NCBI RefSeq assembly: GCF_011039175.1
Contig: NZ_JAAKEN010000002.1
Span: 1 to 64,000, forward strand
Length of the DNA: 64,000 nucleotides
DNA from: Slackia sp. ZJ119
Lineage (GTDB): Bacteria > Actinomycetota > Coriobacteriia > Coriobacteriales > Eggerthellaceae
Reading direction: 5' to 3'
Shown: piece by piece, positions 1-7,860 of the stretch
Position numbering within the stretch: position 1 is the first letter of the stretch
Layout of the letters: each line of letters starts with the position of its first letter
The notes under the pieces: generated by a model
Told to the model about the DNA's origin: nothing
Database searches by the model: none
Seen by the model: the letters and a program-made list of their open reading frames with translations, nothing else
Translations under genes and position numbers: made by a program

Positions 1-141
1 GACCCTTCAGAAAGAGAATTGAAAGCAATCTGGACACCTGATATGCATCTTGACCGCGCAAACCCATCTTTGTACTCGTTTGTCCAGGTTGCTATTGCAG
101 TGTCCAACTTACGAATTCAATTAAGCCGAAAAAATTTCTGA
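1..141 (+). CDS. C-terminal end of an unidentified protein (partial, cut by window start)
   Basis: Frame 1 is open from the first base to a TGA at 139-141 and gives 46 residues ending in LRIQLSRKNF. The start lies outside the window. The composition (many I, L, N, K codons with A/T third positions) is natural coding sequence but clearly more AT-rich than the rest of the window, which suggests horizontally acquired DNA. I do not recognise a family from the 46 residues. A MITE-like element begins 19 bases after the stop. Confidence 0.55.
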   Translation, partial: DPSERELKAIWTPDMHLDRANPSLYSFVQVAIAVSNLRIQLSRKNF

Positions 142-159
142 ACCTCTAGAGAGGCTTCC

Positions 160-320
160 TTCTAAAAAATGCACCAAATTATAGGTACAAAAGTGTTACT
201 ATTTTGGAAATGATGCATATTCCGCCGAAACTCCCGCAATATGCATCATTTTTCTGCCCTCAACCCCTATTTATTATTACTTTTTTGCAAGCATCACAAG
301 ATTTGGTGCATTTTTTAGAA
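160..320. mobile_element. MITE-like element with nested inverted repeats
   Basis: A perfect 20-bp terminal inverted repeat (160-179, ttctaaaaaatgcaccaaat, and 301-320) encloses 121 bases that contain a second, perfect 14-bp inverted repeat (208-221, aaatgatgcatatt, and 238-251) with a 16-base loop. The element is strongly AT-rich in a GC-rich genome and has no convincing coding frame. The architecture fits a non-autonomous miniature transposable element, or a transcript that folds into a two-tier hairpin. No transposase lies nearby. Confidence 0.6.
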
Positions 321-516
321 AACAACCCGCCACGAGGTTCATATCTTTTTCTCACCAATGAGAACAAGCGGACAAATCCGCCATCGCCAGCTGTCCGGAA
401 AAGCCCGCCCGAGATGTCAACCGACAATTGACCAACTGCCGGCGCTTGACGCGTAGAGTCTTTCCTGCAGACAGCAAGCGGCAACCAAGCCGCTCGTACA
501 ACGGAAAGGACGCATC

Positions 517-1224
517 ATGAAGAAGGGTCTCACTGAACTGGTTTTCGTCGTCGACCGCAGCGGTTCGATGGGCGGACTCGAAAGCGACACGATCGGCGGG
601 TTCAACGCAACGCTGAAGGCGCACCGCCAGGAGGATGGCGAAGCCGTCGTGTCCACGATACTCTTCGATGACGAGGTAGAGGTGCTGCACGACCGGGTTC
701 CCATCGCGGACGTGTCGCCCATCACGGAGAAGGAATACTGGGTGCGCGGCTGCACGGCGCTGCTCGACGCGGTGGGCGGAGCGGTCAGCCACATAAGCCG
801 CGTGCACGGCTATCTGCCCGAGGAATACCGTCCCGAGCATACGATCGTGGTCATCACGACCGACGGCATGGAGAACGCAAGCCGCGAGTACAGTTACGAC
901 AAGGTGAAGGCTCTGATCTCGCAAAAGGAGGCGGAAGGCTGGAACTTCCTGTTCTTGGGAGCGAACATCGACGCAGCGGCCGAGGCAGGGCGCATCGGAA
1001 TCTCTCCGGACTTTGCAGCGACCTACGTGGCGGACGGCAAGGGCACGCGCGTCATGCACCAGGCCCAGTGCGAGGCCACGGTGGCCATGCGCACCGGGGC
1101 GCCGATGCCGGCAGGCTCGTGGAAACGCGAGATCGAGAAGGACACAGCCAGCAGGAGCGGCAAGGGCAACAACAAGGGCGAAACCAAGCGCAAAGGAATG
1201 TTCGGGCTGTTCAGCAGGCTCTAG
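517..1224 (+). CDS. von Willebrand factor A domain protein
   Basis: A 235-residue cytosolic protein consisting almost entirely of a vWA fold. The MIDAS metal-site signature DRSGS is at residues 13-17, followed by the later threonine and aspartate positions (GCTALLDAV and TTDGMENA). vWA proteins of this compact YegL-like type bind a divalent metal and act as protein-interaction modules, but no partner is encoded beside it. The C-terminus (about residues 205-235) is a lysine/glycine-rich tail ending in MFGLFSRL. The start is preceded by GGAAAGGA at good spacing. It is a single gene; a hairpin at 1241-1278 separates it from the convergent glutaredoxin-like gene. The exact role is unknown. Confidence 0.85.
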   Translation: MKKGLTELVFVVDRSGSMGGLESDTIGGFNATLKAHRQEDGEAVVSTILFDDEVEVLHDRVPIADVSPITEKEYWVRGCTALLDAVGGAVSHISRVHGYLPEEYRPEHTIVVITTDGMENASREYSYDKVKALISQKEAEGWNFLFLGANIDAAAEAGRIGISPDFAATYVADGKGTRVMHQAQCEATVAMRTGAPMPAGSWKREIEKDTASRSGKGNNKGETKRKGMFGLFSRL

Positions 1225-1240
1225 GAAAGGGCGTGGCAGA

Positions 1241-1278
1241 GGGCGGCTGTCGGAGCGATGGAAAGCCGACGGCCGCCC
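1241..1278. terminator. Bidirectional hairpin between convergent genes
   Basis: A 13-bp stem (1241-1253 with 1266-1278, one G-T pair) lies in the 61-base gap between the convergent vWA and glutaredoxin-like genes. There is no strong T-run, so it may be a weak or factor-assisted terminator. Confidence 0.5.
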
Positions 1279-1285
1279 GTTCGCG

Positions 1286-1516
1286 CTAATTGTTTTCGAA
1301 GTATTCGATGATCGCGTCGTTTCCCTGTATCAGGCGGTCGTCGACGTGAAGATAGGGAATCAGGTTGGCGTCTCCGCCGAGAGCCAGCAGTTCCTGATAG
1401 GGCGCCTCTTGTTCGACGTCGCGCTTGTCAAGCTCGATGCCGTGCTCGTTGGCATAGTTGACAACGACAGAGCATGTTGAACACGGTGCCCAATAATACA
1501 AAACCGGTGCGGCCAT
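1286..1516 (-). CDS. Glutaredoxin-like thiol protein
   Basis: A 76-residue protein with a thioredoxin-fold redox site CSTC near the N-terminus (YYWAPCSTCS), a later cis-Pro region (NLIPYLHVDD) and the acidic end EYFENN. Size and motif order match the small glutaredoxin/NrdH/ArsC-like family, which reduces disulfides or transfers thiols in the cytosol. The start was set at the ATG ending at 1516 because AAAGGAAG lies 4 bases upstream; longer upstream frames lack a ribosome site. No dedicated partner is next to it. It could be an ArsC/Spx-type protein, but it is much shorter than those. Confidence 0.75.
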   Translation of the reverse strand: MAAPVLYYWAPCSTCSVVVNYANEHGIELDKRDVEQEAPYQELLALGGDANLIPYLHVDDRLIQGNDAIIEYFENN

Positions 1517-1735
1517 AAGGCTTCCTTTCGTCAATGTCGACCCAACGCGCAGCAGCCTTTTTGTGCAAGCGCACAAGCCGCCGCAAGCAAGGCCCTTCTC
1601 CTCAAGACGTGCGCAGCGTGCGCGAACATTATTTTACGCCAAACGCGCCCGACCTGCACTTCACGGCTGGGCAGGCCGCGCCGGGGGGCACCAGAAGCGT
1701 CAGAGGGACGCCCCTGACAACGACCTCGGCAGGCC

Positions 1736-1769
1736 GTGCCGGGGGGCGCCCGGCGCTGCCCCCCGGCAC
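1736..1769 (-). terminator. Hairpin downstream of glnK
   Basis: A perfect 12-bp GC stem (1736-1747, gtgccggggggc, with 1758-1769) and a 10-base loop lies just 11 bases past the stop of the PII gene. There is no T-tract, so termination strength is uncertain. The remainder of 1517-1735 holds only GC-rich spacer. Confidence 0.5.
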
Positions 1770-1780
1770 GCCCGGTGCGC

Positions 1781-2119
1781 CTACACGGCCGCGTCGCCGC
1801 GCTCGCCCGTGCGGATGCGCACGACTTCCTCAACAGGGCTTATGAAGATCTTGCCGTCACCCACCTCGCCCGTGCGAGCGTGTTCGAGGATCGTGTCGAC
1901 GATGGAGTCCACCTCGCTATCGGCAGCCACGATTTCGAACTTCACCTTGGGCACCATGTTGAGCAATACTTCTGTCCCGCGGTAGTATTCCTTCCACCCG
2001 TGCTGATTGCCGCACCCGTTGACCTGGCTTATCGTCATGCCCCTCACATCGGCGGCGAACAGGGCGTCTTTGAGCGTCTCGAGCTTCTCGGGACGAACGA
2101 TTGCAATGATCCTCTTCAT
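1781..2119 (-). CDS. glnK: PII nitrogen regulatory protein (GlnK type)
   Basis: A 112-residue PII signalling protein. It starts MKRIIAIVRPEKLE, has the T-loop segment GWKEYYRGTE at residues 41-50 and the B-loop region TGEVGDGKIFI. PII trimers bind ATP/ADP and 2-oxoglutarate and plug or release their partner. The partner here is evident: amtB ends 16 bases upstream on the same strand, the classic amtB-glnK pair. The position of the uridylylated Tyr51 of enteric PII is Val51 here, while Tyr46 and Thr49 are present, so control by GlnD-type uridylylation at that site is not possible. Control is probably by effector binding alone. Confidence 0.93.
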   Translation of the reverse strand: MKRIIAIVRPEKLETLKDALFAADVRGMTISQVNGCGNQHGWKEYYRGTEVLLNMVPKVKFEIVAADSEVDSIVDTILEHARTGEVGDGKIFISPVEEVVRIRTGERGDAAV

Positions 2120-2135
2120 GTTCGATCACACTCCC

Positions 2136-3416
2136 CTAGTCAAGCCCGACATACGCAGGATAGGCCGACTCGCCGTGCTCGGCAACATCGAGGCCCTGCG
2201 CCTCGGCTTCGGCGGACACACGCAGGCTGCCCCTGAAGCACGCCTTGACGACAAGCCCGAGCACGATGTCGAACACGCCGACGAAAACGATCGTCACGAC
2301 GATGCCCAGCACCTGCGCTCCAAGCAGATGGAAATCGCCGGTATAGACAAGGCCCCCGAAGTCGGTCCAGCTGAGCTCCGGCACGCAGAACACGCCCGTG
2401 AGGACGCCGCCGACAATGCCGCCGACGCAGTGGCACCCGAACGCGTCGAGCGCGTCGTCGTAGCCAATGGCCTTCTTCGCCACTGAAATGGCCCAATAGC
2501 AGATGGGAGACACGACAAGCCCCATGACGATGGCCGCCCATGGCTCGACGAAGCCGGCTGCAGGCGTGATGACGACGAGCCCGGCCACCAACCCGGTGCA
2601 CGCGCCGACCAGCGTCGGCTTCTTCACCACGACGCGCTCGACAAGCATCCACGAAACCACCCCGGCACCGGACGCCGCAACGGTGTTGACAAGCGCCAAA
2701 ACCGCGACGCCATCAGGCGCGAATTCGCTGCCGGCATTGAAGCCGAACCATCCGAACCACAGAAGCGCGGCACCCAGCGCGACGAAAGGCACGTTGTGCG
2801 GCCGATACCCGATGACGCCGAAGCCGTGGCGACGTCCCACGAGGATGCACAGCACAAGGGCCGTAAGCCCGCTGGAGATGTGCACGACGTCCCCGCCGGC
2901 AAAGTCGAGGGCGCCTATCATGCCGCCGATGAGCGATCCGTCCCCGCCCCAAACCATGTGCGCAAGAACCGGATACATCACGATCGTCCAAACGGTCAAA
3001 AACGCCATCACGGCGCCGAACTTCATGCGTCCGGCGACGCCTCCCGTTATGATCGCCGTCGTTATCATGCAAAACGCCATTTGAAAGACCACGTCGGTGA
3101 TCGCCGGATAGGCTGCGTCCCCGCCGGCGGCATCGGCCTCCGCGAGCATGCTCTGCGTGTTGCCCAGCAAAAGCAGCTGGTCGAATCCGCCGAACACCGG
3201 GTTTTTCCCGTCGCCGCCGTACGCGAACGACCATCCGCACACCGTCCACGTGACAGCCACGATGCCGATGGCGGCAAACACCATCATCATCGTGTTTCCC
3301 ACGTTCTTCCGTCGCGAAAGCCCTCCGTAGAAAAACGCCAAGCCCGGCGTCATGAGCAGCACAAGCATCGCGCAGACCATCATGAAAGCTGTCGCCCCGC
3401 TGTCCAACGTCATCAT
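2136..3416 (-). CDS. amtB: Ammonium transporter Amt
   Basis: A polytopic Amt/MEP/Rh channel of about 426 residues. The N-terminus carries the family signature MTPGLAFFYGGLSRRKNV, with later hallmarks GYRPHNVPFVALGAALLWFG and DALDAFGCHCVGGIVGG; the last contains the conserved twin-His region in the form FGCHCVGG. It conducts ammonium/ammonia through the membrane and is gated by GlnK, encoded 16 bases downstream. The start is one of two adjacent ATG codons right after AAGGGAG (3416 or 3413); a TTG three codons further in has better spacing and is an alternative. Likely induced under nitrogen limitation, but no clear operator was seen. Confidence 0.93.
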   Translation of the reverse strand: MMTLDSGATAFMMVCAMLVLLMTPGLAFFYGGLSRRKNVGNTMMMVFAAIGIVAVTWTVCGWSFAYGGDGKNPVFGGFDQLLLLGNTQSMLAEADAAGGDAAYPAITDVVFQMAFCMITTAIITGGVAGRMKFGAVMAFLTVWTIVMYPVLAHMVWGGDGSLIGGMIGALDFAGGDVVHISSGLTALVLCILVGRRHGFGVIGYRPHNVPFVALGAALLWFGWFGFNAGSEFAPDGVAVLALVNTVAASGAGVVSWMLVERVVVKKPTLVGACTGLVAGLVVITPAAGFVEPWAAIVMGLVVSPICYWAISVAKKAIGYDDALDAFGCHCVGGIVGGVLTGVFCVPELSWTDFGGLVYTGDFHLLGAQVLGIVVTIVFVGVFDIVLGLVVKACFRGSLRVSAEAEAQGLDVAEHGESAYPAYVGLD

Positions 3417-3571
3417 CTCCCTTCGATCCAGATTGCCCTTGCCGAATGAAATGATGGTGCTCGCCGGGCCGCGCGAACGCGAGAGGCGCGGCAATTTACA
3501 AACGCGAGTGCTTCTTTTAACGAACAGGAATCGCCGGCGCAATACCTCCGAAACAATGGTTGTGCGCGAGA

Positions 3572-3645
3572 CAGCTGACAGAGGGACGGGGTATTCGTCA
3601 GCTCGGCAAGCCGAGCTGACGAATACCCCGTCCCTCTGTCAGCTG
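3572..3645. repeat. Perfect 35-bp palindrome (REP/MITE-like hairpin)
   Basis: Positions 3572-3606 and 3611-3645 are exact reverse complements (35 bp, outer end cagctgacagagggacgggg) separated by the 4-base loop caag. A partial third copy of the outer end (ccctctgtcagctgcccc) follows at 3648-3665. It lies in the gap between amtB and the surface-protein gene. The form is that of a REP-type palindrome or the remnant of one; no REP-associated transposase is in the window. Confidence 0.75.
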
Positions 3646-3670
3646 CCCCCTCTGTCAGCTGCCCCGAAGC

Positions 3671-3700
3671 GGCAAGGCCGCGCGGGTGCGCGGCCTTGCC
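3671..3700 (-). terminator. Hairpin downstream of the surface protein gene
   Basis: A perfect 13-bp stem, ggcaaggccgcgc at 3671-3683 with 3688-3700, and a 4-base loop. It lies 46 bases past the stop of the minus-strand gene at 3747. No T-run follows. Confidence 0.5.
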
Positions 3701-3746
3701 TGCGGGCCTTCGACGAGGCCCTTCCATCGTTGCTTCAGTCAGCTCG

Positions 3747-6185
3747 CTAGCGGACCCAGCGGCCGGAGGCGTCGACGTAGTAGCCGCCGACCCACCTGCT
3801 CGCCGCCATGGCGCCGGAGCCGGGGTTGAGGTAGTACCACGAGTTGGCCGAGGTCGGCTTGCCGGTCGAGGCGTCGACGCGCTGCCAGCCCTCGAGCATG
3901 GCGCCGAACGTGCCGCTGCCGCCGGCGTTCAAGAGATACCACGCGCCGCCGACCTTCTGCCAGCCGGAGCGCATCGCACCGGAACCGGCGAGGTAGTACC
4001 ACTTCCCGCCCGTCTTCTTCCAGCCGGTCTTCATGGCACCGGACTTCTCAAGGTAGTACCACTCGCCCTCCACGGCCTTCCAGCCGGTAGCCATGGATCC
4101 TTCCGTGCCCTCGCCGGCGCCGTTGAGGTAGTACCAGGAGTCGCCGTCCTTCTGCCAACCCGTGGCCATCTTGCCCGTGTCCTCGAGGTAGTACCACTCA
4201 CCCCCTACTTCCTTCCAGCCGGTGTCCATCTTGCCGGACTCTTCCAGGTAGTACCAGTCGCCTCCCACCTGGGCCCAGCCGGTCTGCATGGCCGCGTCCT
4301 CGAAGTAGTACCACTCGCCGCCGACCTCCTTCCAGCCCTCGTCGACAACCTCGCCGGCGTCGACGTAGCCCCAGGTGCCGTCGTCGGTCTCCACCCAGCC
4401 GGAGCCGCCCTCGGGCACGGGAGAGAGCCTGGGCGTCTCCTGCGCCTGCACGTAGCCGCACACGCTGCAGGTGCGCTCTTGGGAGCCTGCGGCCTCCGTC
4501 GTGGCCTCCTTGGTCACCTTCCACTCGCCGAAGGCGTGGGCGGCACGCTCGAGCTCCGCGCCGCAGCCTTCGCAGACCTTCCAGTGGTCGGTCGCGTTCG
4601 AGCTCCAGGCCGCGGAAGGCGTGTGCCCCAAAGCCGGCAGCTCTTCGGTCTCGGTAGCGCCGCAGACGTCGCAGGAACGAACCTTCTCGCCGGGCTCAAG
4701 TTCGGTGGCTTCCCTGGTAACGACCCACTCGCCGAAGGCGTGCGGAGCGCGATCCAGTTCCGCCCCGCAGCCCTCGCAGACCTTCCAGTGGTCGCTGGCG
4801 TCGGACTGCCAGGCCGCAGAAGGCGTGTGTCCGAGCGCCGGGATCTCTTCGATCTCGGTCGTGCCGCACTCGACGCAGGTGCGTTCCTGGGACCCGGGGC
4901 CGGCCTCGGTGGCTTCCTCGGTCACGGTCCACGCGCCGTAGGCGTGCTCGCCGGTAGCGGAGATGGTGGAGCCGCGGGAGACGACCTGCTCGCAGAAGTC
5001 GCAGACGACGTTGCCGGTATAGCCGTCGGCCCCGCAAGTCGCAGGATACGCGCCCGAGACGCTCCTGCCCGTGCCGGAATGCGCACACCGGTAAAGGTTG
5101 TCCGCACCCTTGGCGTATTCGACCCCTCCGGTGTAGTCGCCGGTCGGGTCTACGCTGAAGGCGCCGCCGGCGATACGGTACGCAGCCTCCTTGAAGCCCT
5201 CGTAATCGCCGATTCCTTCGAGCTGGCTCAAGCCGACCAGCCCCCGGTAAGTGCCGCCGCTGATCGTGATGACCGCTTCAGGCGCCGGGCTGTCCGGCTG
5301 CATGGTGTTGTCCGTGGACACCACGGCGAAGCCCAAAGCGGTGGAGCCGTTGTTGAACTGCTCGAACGTAGGCTGATCGGCAGTCCCCTCAATGTCGCAA
5401 TCGGCAAGGACCATGTCCGTGAACTTGCCTTCAATGCCGGTGGGACCGGTGACGGTGCAGCCGGTCAGGTTGATCGAGTTCTTGTTGCCTCCAGCAGTGT
5501 TCTCTTTGCTGCCGGAAACATAGATCGTGCAGGCCTCCGGTATCACTGTCCCAATCTTGGTAATTGTACTGCCAGTCGCATTCAGCGTGAAAGGCGCAGT
5601 CGAGCCATTGTGATAGACCGCAAAATAGTCCCCCGACACATTGCAGCTATTTAGAGTGAGAGTGCTGTTGGTGCCGTAATCCCAGATGCCGCCATGCCCG
5701 TCAGCCGAGGCAACGGTGACGTTTTCCAACGTAAGGTTCATCGCTCCTGCAGACATATACACGGTGCTAACGGAACCGCCGGTCAGCGTGCCGTTCTTCA
5801 CGGTGGCCGTCACGCCTTCGTCAATGCAGATAGCACACTCATAATCGGAAGTCACTTTGCACTTGTTCAGATCCAACGTAATGTTCTTCTTGATCCAAAC
5901 ATTACCGCCCCAAGGGTTCGAATCAGTTCTTGGCCCAATAATGATCGTATCTTGCAACAGCGTCACGGTCTGACCATTGTCAGCTGCGTTTACAGCTTCT
6001 TTGAGGCTACCATATGCTGTATCACCAATCTTTGCTACGTTCCCCGTGCGTGCCGCCTCCAAGCCAGCTGTCGCGAGCGCACCGCCGCTGCTCGAAGAAC
6101 CCCCCGTGGCAGCGAAAGCCGCCGAGGGGCACAGCGAGAAGGCCATGACGAACGCCAAAAGACTCGTCGCTATTCGTTTTTTCAT
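3747..6185 (-). CDS. Secreted beta-helix surface protein with Cys-rich and cell-wall-binding repeats
   Basis: An 812-residue exported protein. Residues 1-26 form a signal peptide (MKKRIATSLLAFVMAFSLC, cleavage near AFA-AT). About 50-370 is a right-handed beta-helix-like region (repeated LTLENVTV, LTLNSCNVSG). About 380-600 carries repeated modules with CxxCG pairs and the phrases HAFGEW and ALGHTPSAAW, which could bind metal or be stabilised by disulfides. About 605-812 holds some nine GW/WYYL repeats of the choline/cell-wall-binding type, which anchor the protein non-covalently to the envelope. The beta-helix part is visibly less GC-rich than the repeat part, so the gene looks mosaic. The start is supported by GGAGGTGG upstream. 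The ligand of the helix is unknown; an adhesin or glycan-binding role is likely. Confidence 0.85.
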   Translation of the reverse strand: MKKRIATSLLAFVMAFSLCPSAAFAATGGSSSSGGALATAGLEAARTGNVAKIGDTAYGSLKEAVNAADNGQTVTLLQDTIIIGPRTDSNPWGGNVWIKKNITLDLNKCKVTSDYECAICIDEGVTATVKNGTLTGGSVSTVYMSAGAMNLTLENVTVASADGHGGIWDYGTNSTLTLNSCNVSGDYFAVYHNGSTAPFTLNATGSTITKIGTVIPEACTIYVSGSKENTAGGNKNSINLTGCTVTGPTGIEGKFTDMVLADCDIEGTADQPTFEQFNNGSTALGFAVVSTDNTMQPDSPAPEAVITISGGTYRGLVGLSQLEGIGDYEGFKEAAYRIAGGAFSVDPTGDYTGGVEYAKGADNLYRCAHSGTGRSVSGAYPATCGADGYTGNVVCDFCEQVVSRGSTISATGEHAYGAWTVTEEATEAGPGSQERTCVECGTTEIEEIPALGHTPSAAWQSDASDHWKVCEGCGAELDRAPHAFGEWVVTREATELEPGEKVRSCDVCGATETEELPALGHTPSAAWSSNATDHWKVCEGCGAELERAAHAFGEWKVTKEATTEAAGSQERTCSVCGYVQAQETPRLSPVPEGGSGWVETDDGTWGYVDAGEVVDEGWKEVGGEWYYFEDAAMQTGWAQVGGDWYYLEESGKMDTGWKEVGGEWYYLEDTGKMATGWQKDGDSWYYLNGAGEGTEGSMATGWKAVEGEWYYLEKSGAMKTGWKKTGGKWYYLAGSGAMRSGWQKVGGAWYLLNAGGSGTFGAMLEGWQRVDASTGKPTSANSWYYLNPGSGAMAASRWVGGYYVDASGRWVR

Positions 6186-6574
6186 GTGGGACCACCTCCA
6201 AAAGATATCCTTTTCGCCTTGAGACTCCTTGCCTCAACGTTCGGTGGGTTTTAGCTGGACAGACCACCCTCTCCCGAAAAAAGGACTGCTTCGACTTTGC
6301 CATCCCCGCCCTTCGTTGTCTTCCTCGAAAAGGACCTGTTAATAATTTGTTACAAATATGTTATAGTAGATGCCCGCCCACAATAATTTCGTAGCCGTGC
6401 GCCGATTTCGAATAGGCCGCAGAGAGCAGGGGAAACAAAGGGACGATCTTCCCGGCCATGGCGCATCCCTCCTTTTTGGAAAAAACTCAGATCGTCATTG
6501 ACTTAGACCGCGGTTTACGTTCAACAATAGAGGGTGTCGTTTTTCGGCAGATGAATGCAGAGGGAGGACATCCT
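6186..6574. promoter_or_regulatory. Divergent intergenic region with AT-rich core
   Basis: This 389-base gap separates the divergent surface-protein and DUF362 genes and must hold both promoters. An AT-rich block at about 6336-6370 (ttaataatttgttacaaata, then ttatagtag) is the best promoter candidate, with a possible -10 tatagt, but I could not assign a clean -35. The 3' part encodes nothing convincing; an open frame from 6458 only reaches the DUF362 start. Confidence 0.35.
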
Positions 6575-7657
6575 GTGGAGTACACCAGACGTGATTTTCT
6601 TAAAGTCGGCTGCGTTTCGGCTGCAGCACTGGCGGGCGCGAGCATGTTCGGGTGCTCCCAAGAAGAGCCGCCGAATTCCGGCCCTTCGGACAATGAGCCC
6701 GCGCAAGAAGAGGCCGCGCCCGATCCGGCCCTGACCGACAACGAGACGCCAGCAACGGAACCGGAAGCAGAACCAGCGCCAGAGCCGGAATCGGGGTCGG
6801 CGCCGAAGGTGTTCTTCACGCGCGAGATCACCCCAACAAGCCTCATGAGCGCGTTCGCGGCGCTTGAAGTGTCGCCGGCCGGCCGCGCCGCCGTGAAACT
6901 GTCCACCGGCGAGCCCGGCAGCAACTATCTGCGGCCCGAGCTCATAGGCGACCTCGTGACATCCCTCGACGCCGCCATAATCGAATGCAACACCGCCTAT
7001 GGCGGCCGACGCGGCTCGACTGAGCAGCATCTCCAAGTTGCCGCAGATCACGGGTTCACCGCCATCGCGGACGTCGACATCATGGACGCCGACGGTGAGA
7101 TGCGCATCCCCGTAGCGAACGGGACGCATCTCACAGAGGACATCGTCGGCGACCACTTGGCGAACTACGATTGGGTGTTGTCGCTCGCGCACTTCAAGGG
7201 TCACGCGATGGGCGGCTTCGGCGGTGCGCTCAAAAACATCTCCATCGGAATCGCGTCCTCTTCGGGAAAAATGCTGATCCACAGCGCGGGCGAATCCGAA
7301 AGCTCGTGGGGAAGCCCGGACCAAGACGACTTCCTCGAATCCATGGCCGAGGCGGCCAGCGCCGTTTGCGACTACCTGGGAGAAAACATCGCGTTCGTGA
7401 ACGTGATGAACAGGCTGTCCGTCGATTGCGACTGCGACGGCAATCCCGCAGAGCCCCAAATGGCCGACATCGGCATCTTGGCCTCGCTCGACCCCGTCGC
7501 ATTGGACCAGGCGTGCGTGGACCTCGTGTATGCGGCTCCGGACGGAGAAGCGCTGGTCAACCGCATGGAATCGCTGAACGGCCCGCACATTCTCGATCGC
7601 GCCGAAGCGATCGGGCTCGGCTCGAAGAACTACGAGCTCGTCGAGCTTGAGGCATAG
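6575..7657 (+). CDS. Tat-exported DUF362 lipoprotein
   Basis: A 360-residue protein. The N-terminus VEYTRRDFLKVGC is a twin-arginine signal (RRDFLK), and a lipobox (ASMFGC) suggests a lipid-anchored cysteine after export. A 60-residue Glu/Pro/Ala-rich linker follows, then the DUF362 core with VVSLAHFKGHAMGGFGGALK-like sequence at LAHFKGHAMGGFGG. DUF362 proteins are poorly characterised; many are near iron-sulfur proteins, and Tat export implies folding with a cofactor before transport. The GTG start at 6575 was chosen because GGAGGA lies 6 bases upstream and it puts the Tat motif at the very N-terminus; an earlier ATG at 6458 lacks this. It is a single gene ending at a strong bidirectional terminator. 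Confidence 0.8.
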   Translation: MEYTRRDFLKVGCVSAAALAGASMFGCSQEEPPNSGPSDNEPAQEEAAPDPALTDNETPATEPEAEPAPEPESGSAPKVFFTREITPTSLMSAFAALEVSPAGRAAVKLSTGEPGSNYLRPELIGDLVTSLDAAIIECNTAYGGRRGSTEQHLQVAADHGFTAIADVDIMDADGEMRIPVANGTHLTEDIVGDHLANYDWVLSLAHFKGHAMGGFGGALKNISIGIASSSGKMLIHSAGESESSWGSPDQDDFLESMAEAASAVCDYLGENIAFVNVMNRLSVDCDCDGNPAEPQMADIGILASLDPVALDQACVDLVYAAPDGEALVNRMESLNGPHILDRAEAIGLGSKNYELVELEA

Positions 7658-7814
7658 CACCTGCGGGTAGCCACGCCTGCGACGACCCGCGCAGCGCAAA
7701 GGACCTCGTCTGCGAAAAACCGCCTTGCCGAGAAAAGGCGGACTGTCGAAAGAGCAAGCCCGTCCCCTTCAAGATCGAGAGAAATCCAGCCGAACCGAAC
7801 CTTTCGGAACAAAG

Positions 7815-7850
7815 AAAAGGGGGCGCGACCCTCATGCCGCGCCCCTTTTT
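7815..7850. terminator. Strong bidirectional intrinsic terminator
   Basis: The stem aaaagggggcgcg (7815-7827) pairs with cgcgccccttttt (7838-7850) and ends in a T-run on the plus strand and an A/T-run on the minus strand. It serves both the DUF362 gene and the convergent CocE gene. Confidence 0.85.
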
Positions 7851-7860
7851 GCCAGACAGC

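Noticed and set aside
3696-5654. A 652-residue plus-strand frame opposite the surface protein
   Set aside because: It mirrors the wall-binding repeats; the minus-strand protein has signal peptide and motifs.
6458-6574. Upstream ATG start for the DUF362 protein
   Set aside because: It would bury the twin-arginine signal 40 residues in; the GTG at 6575 has a good ribosome site.
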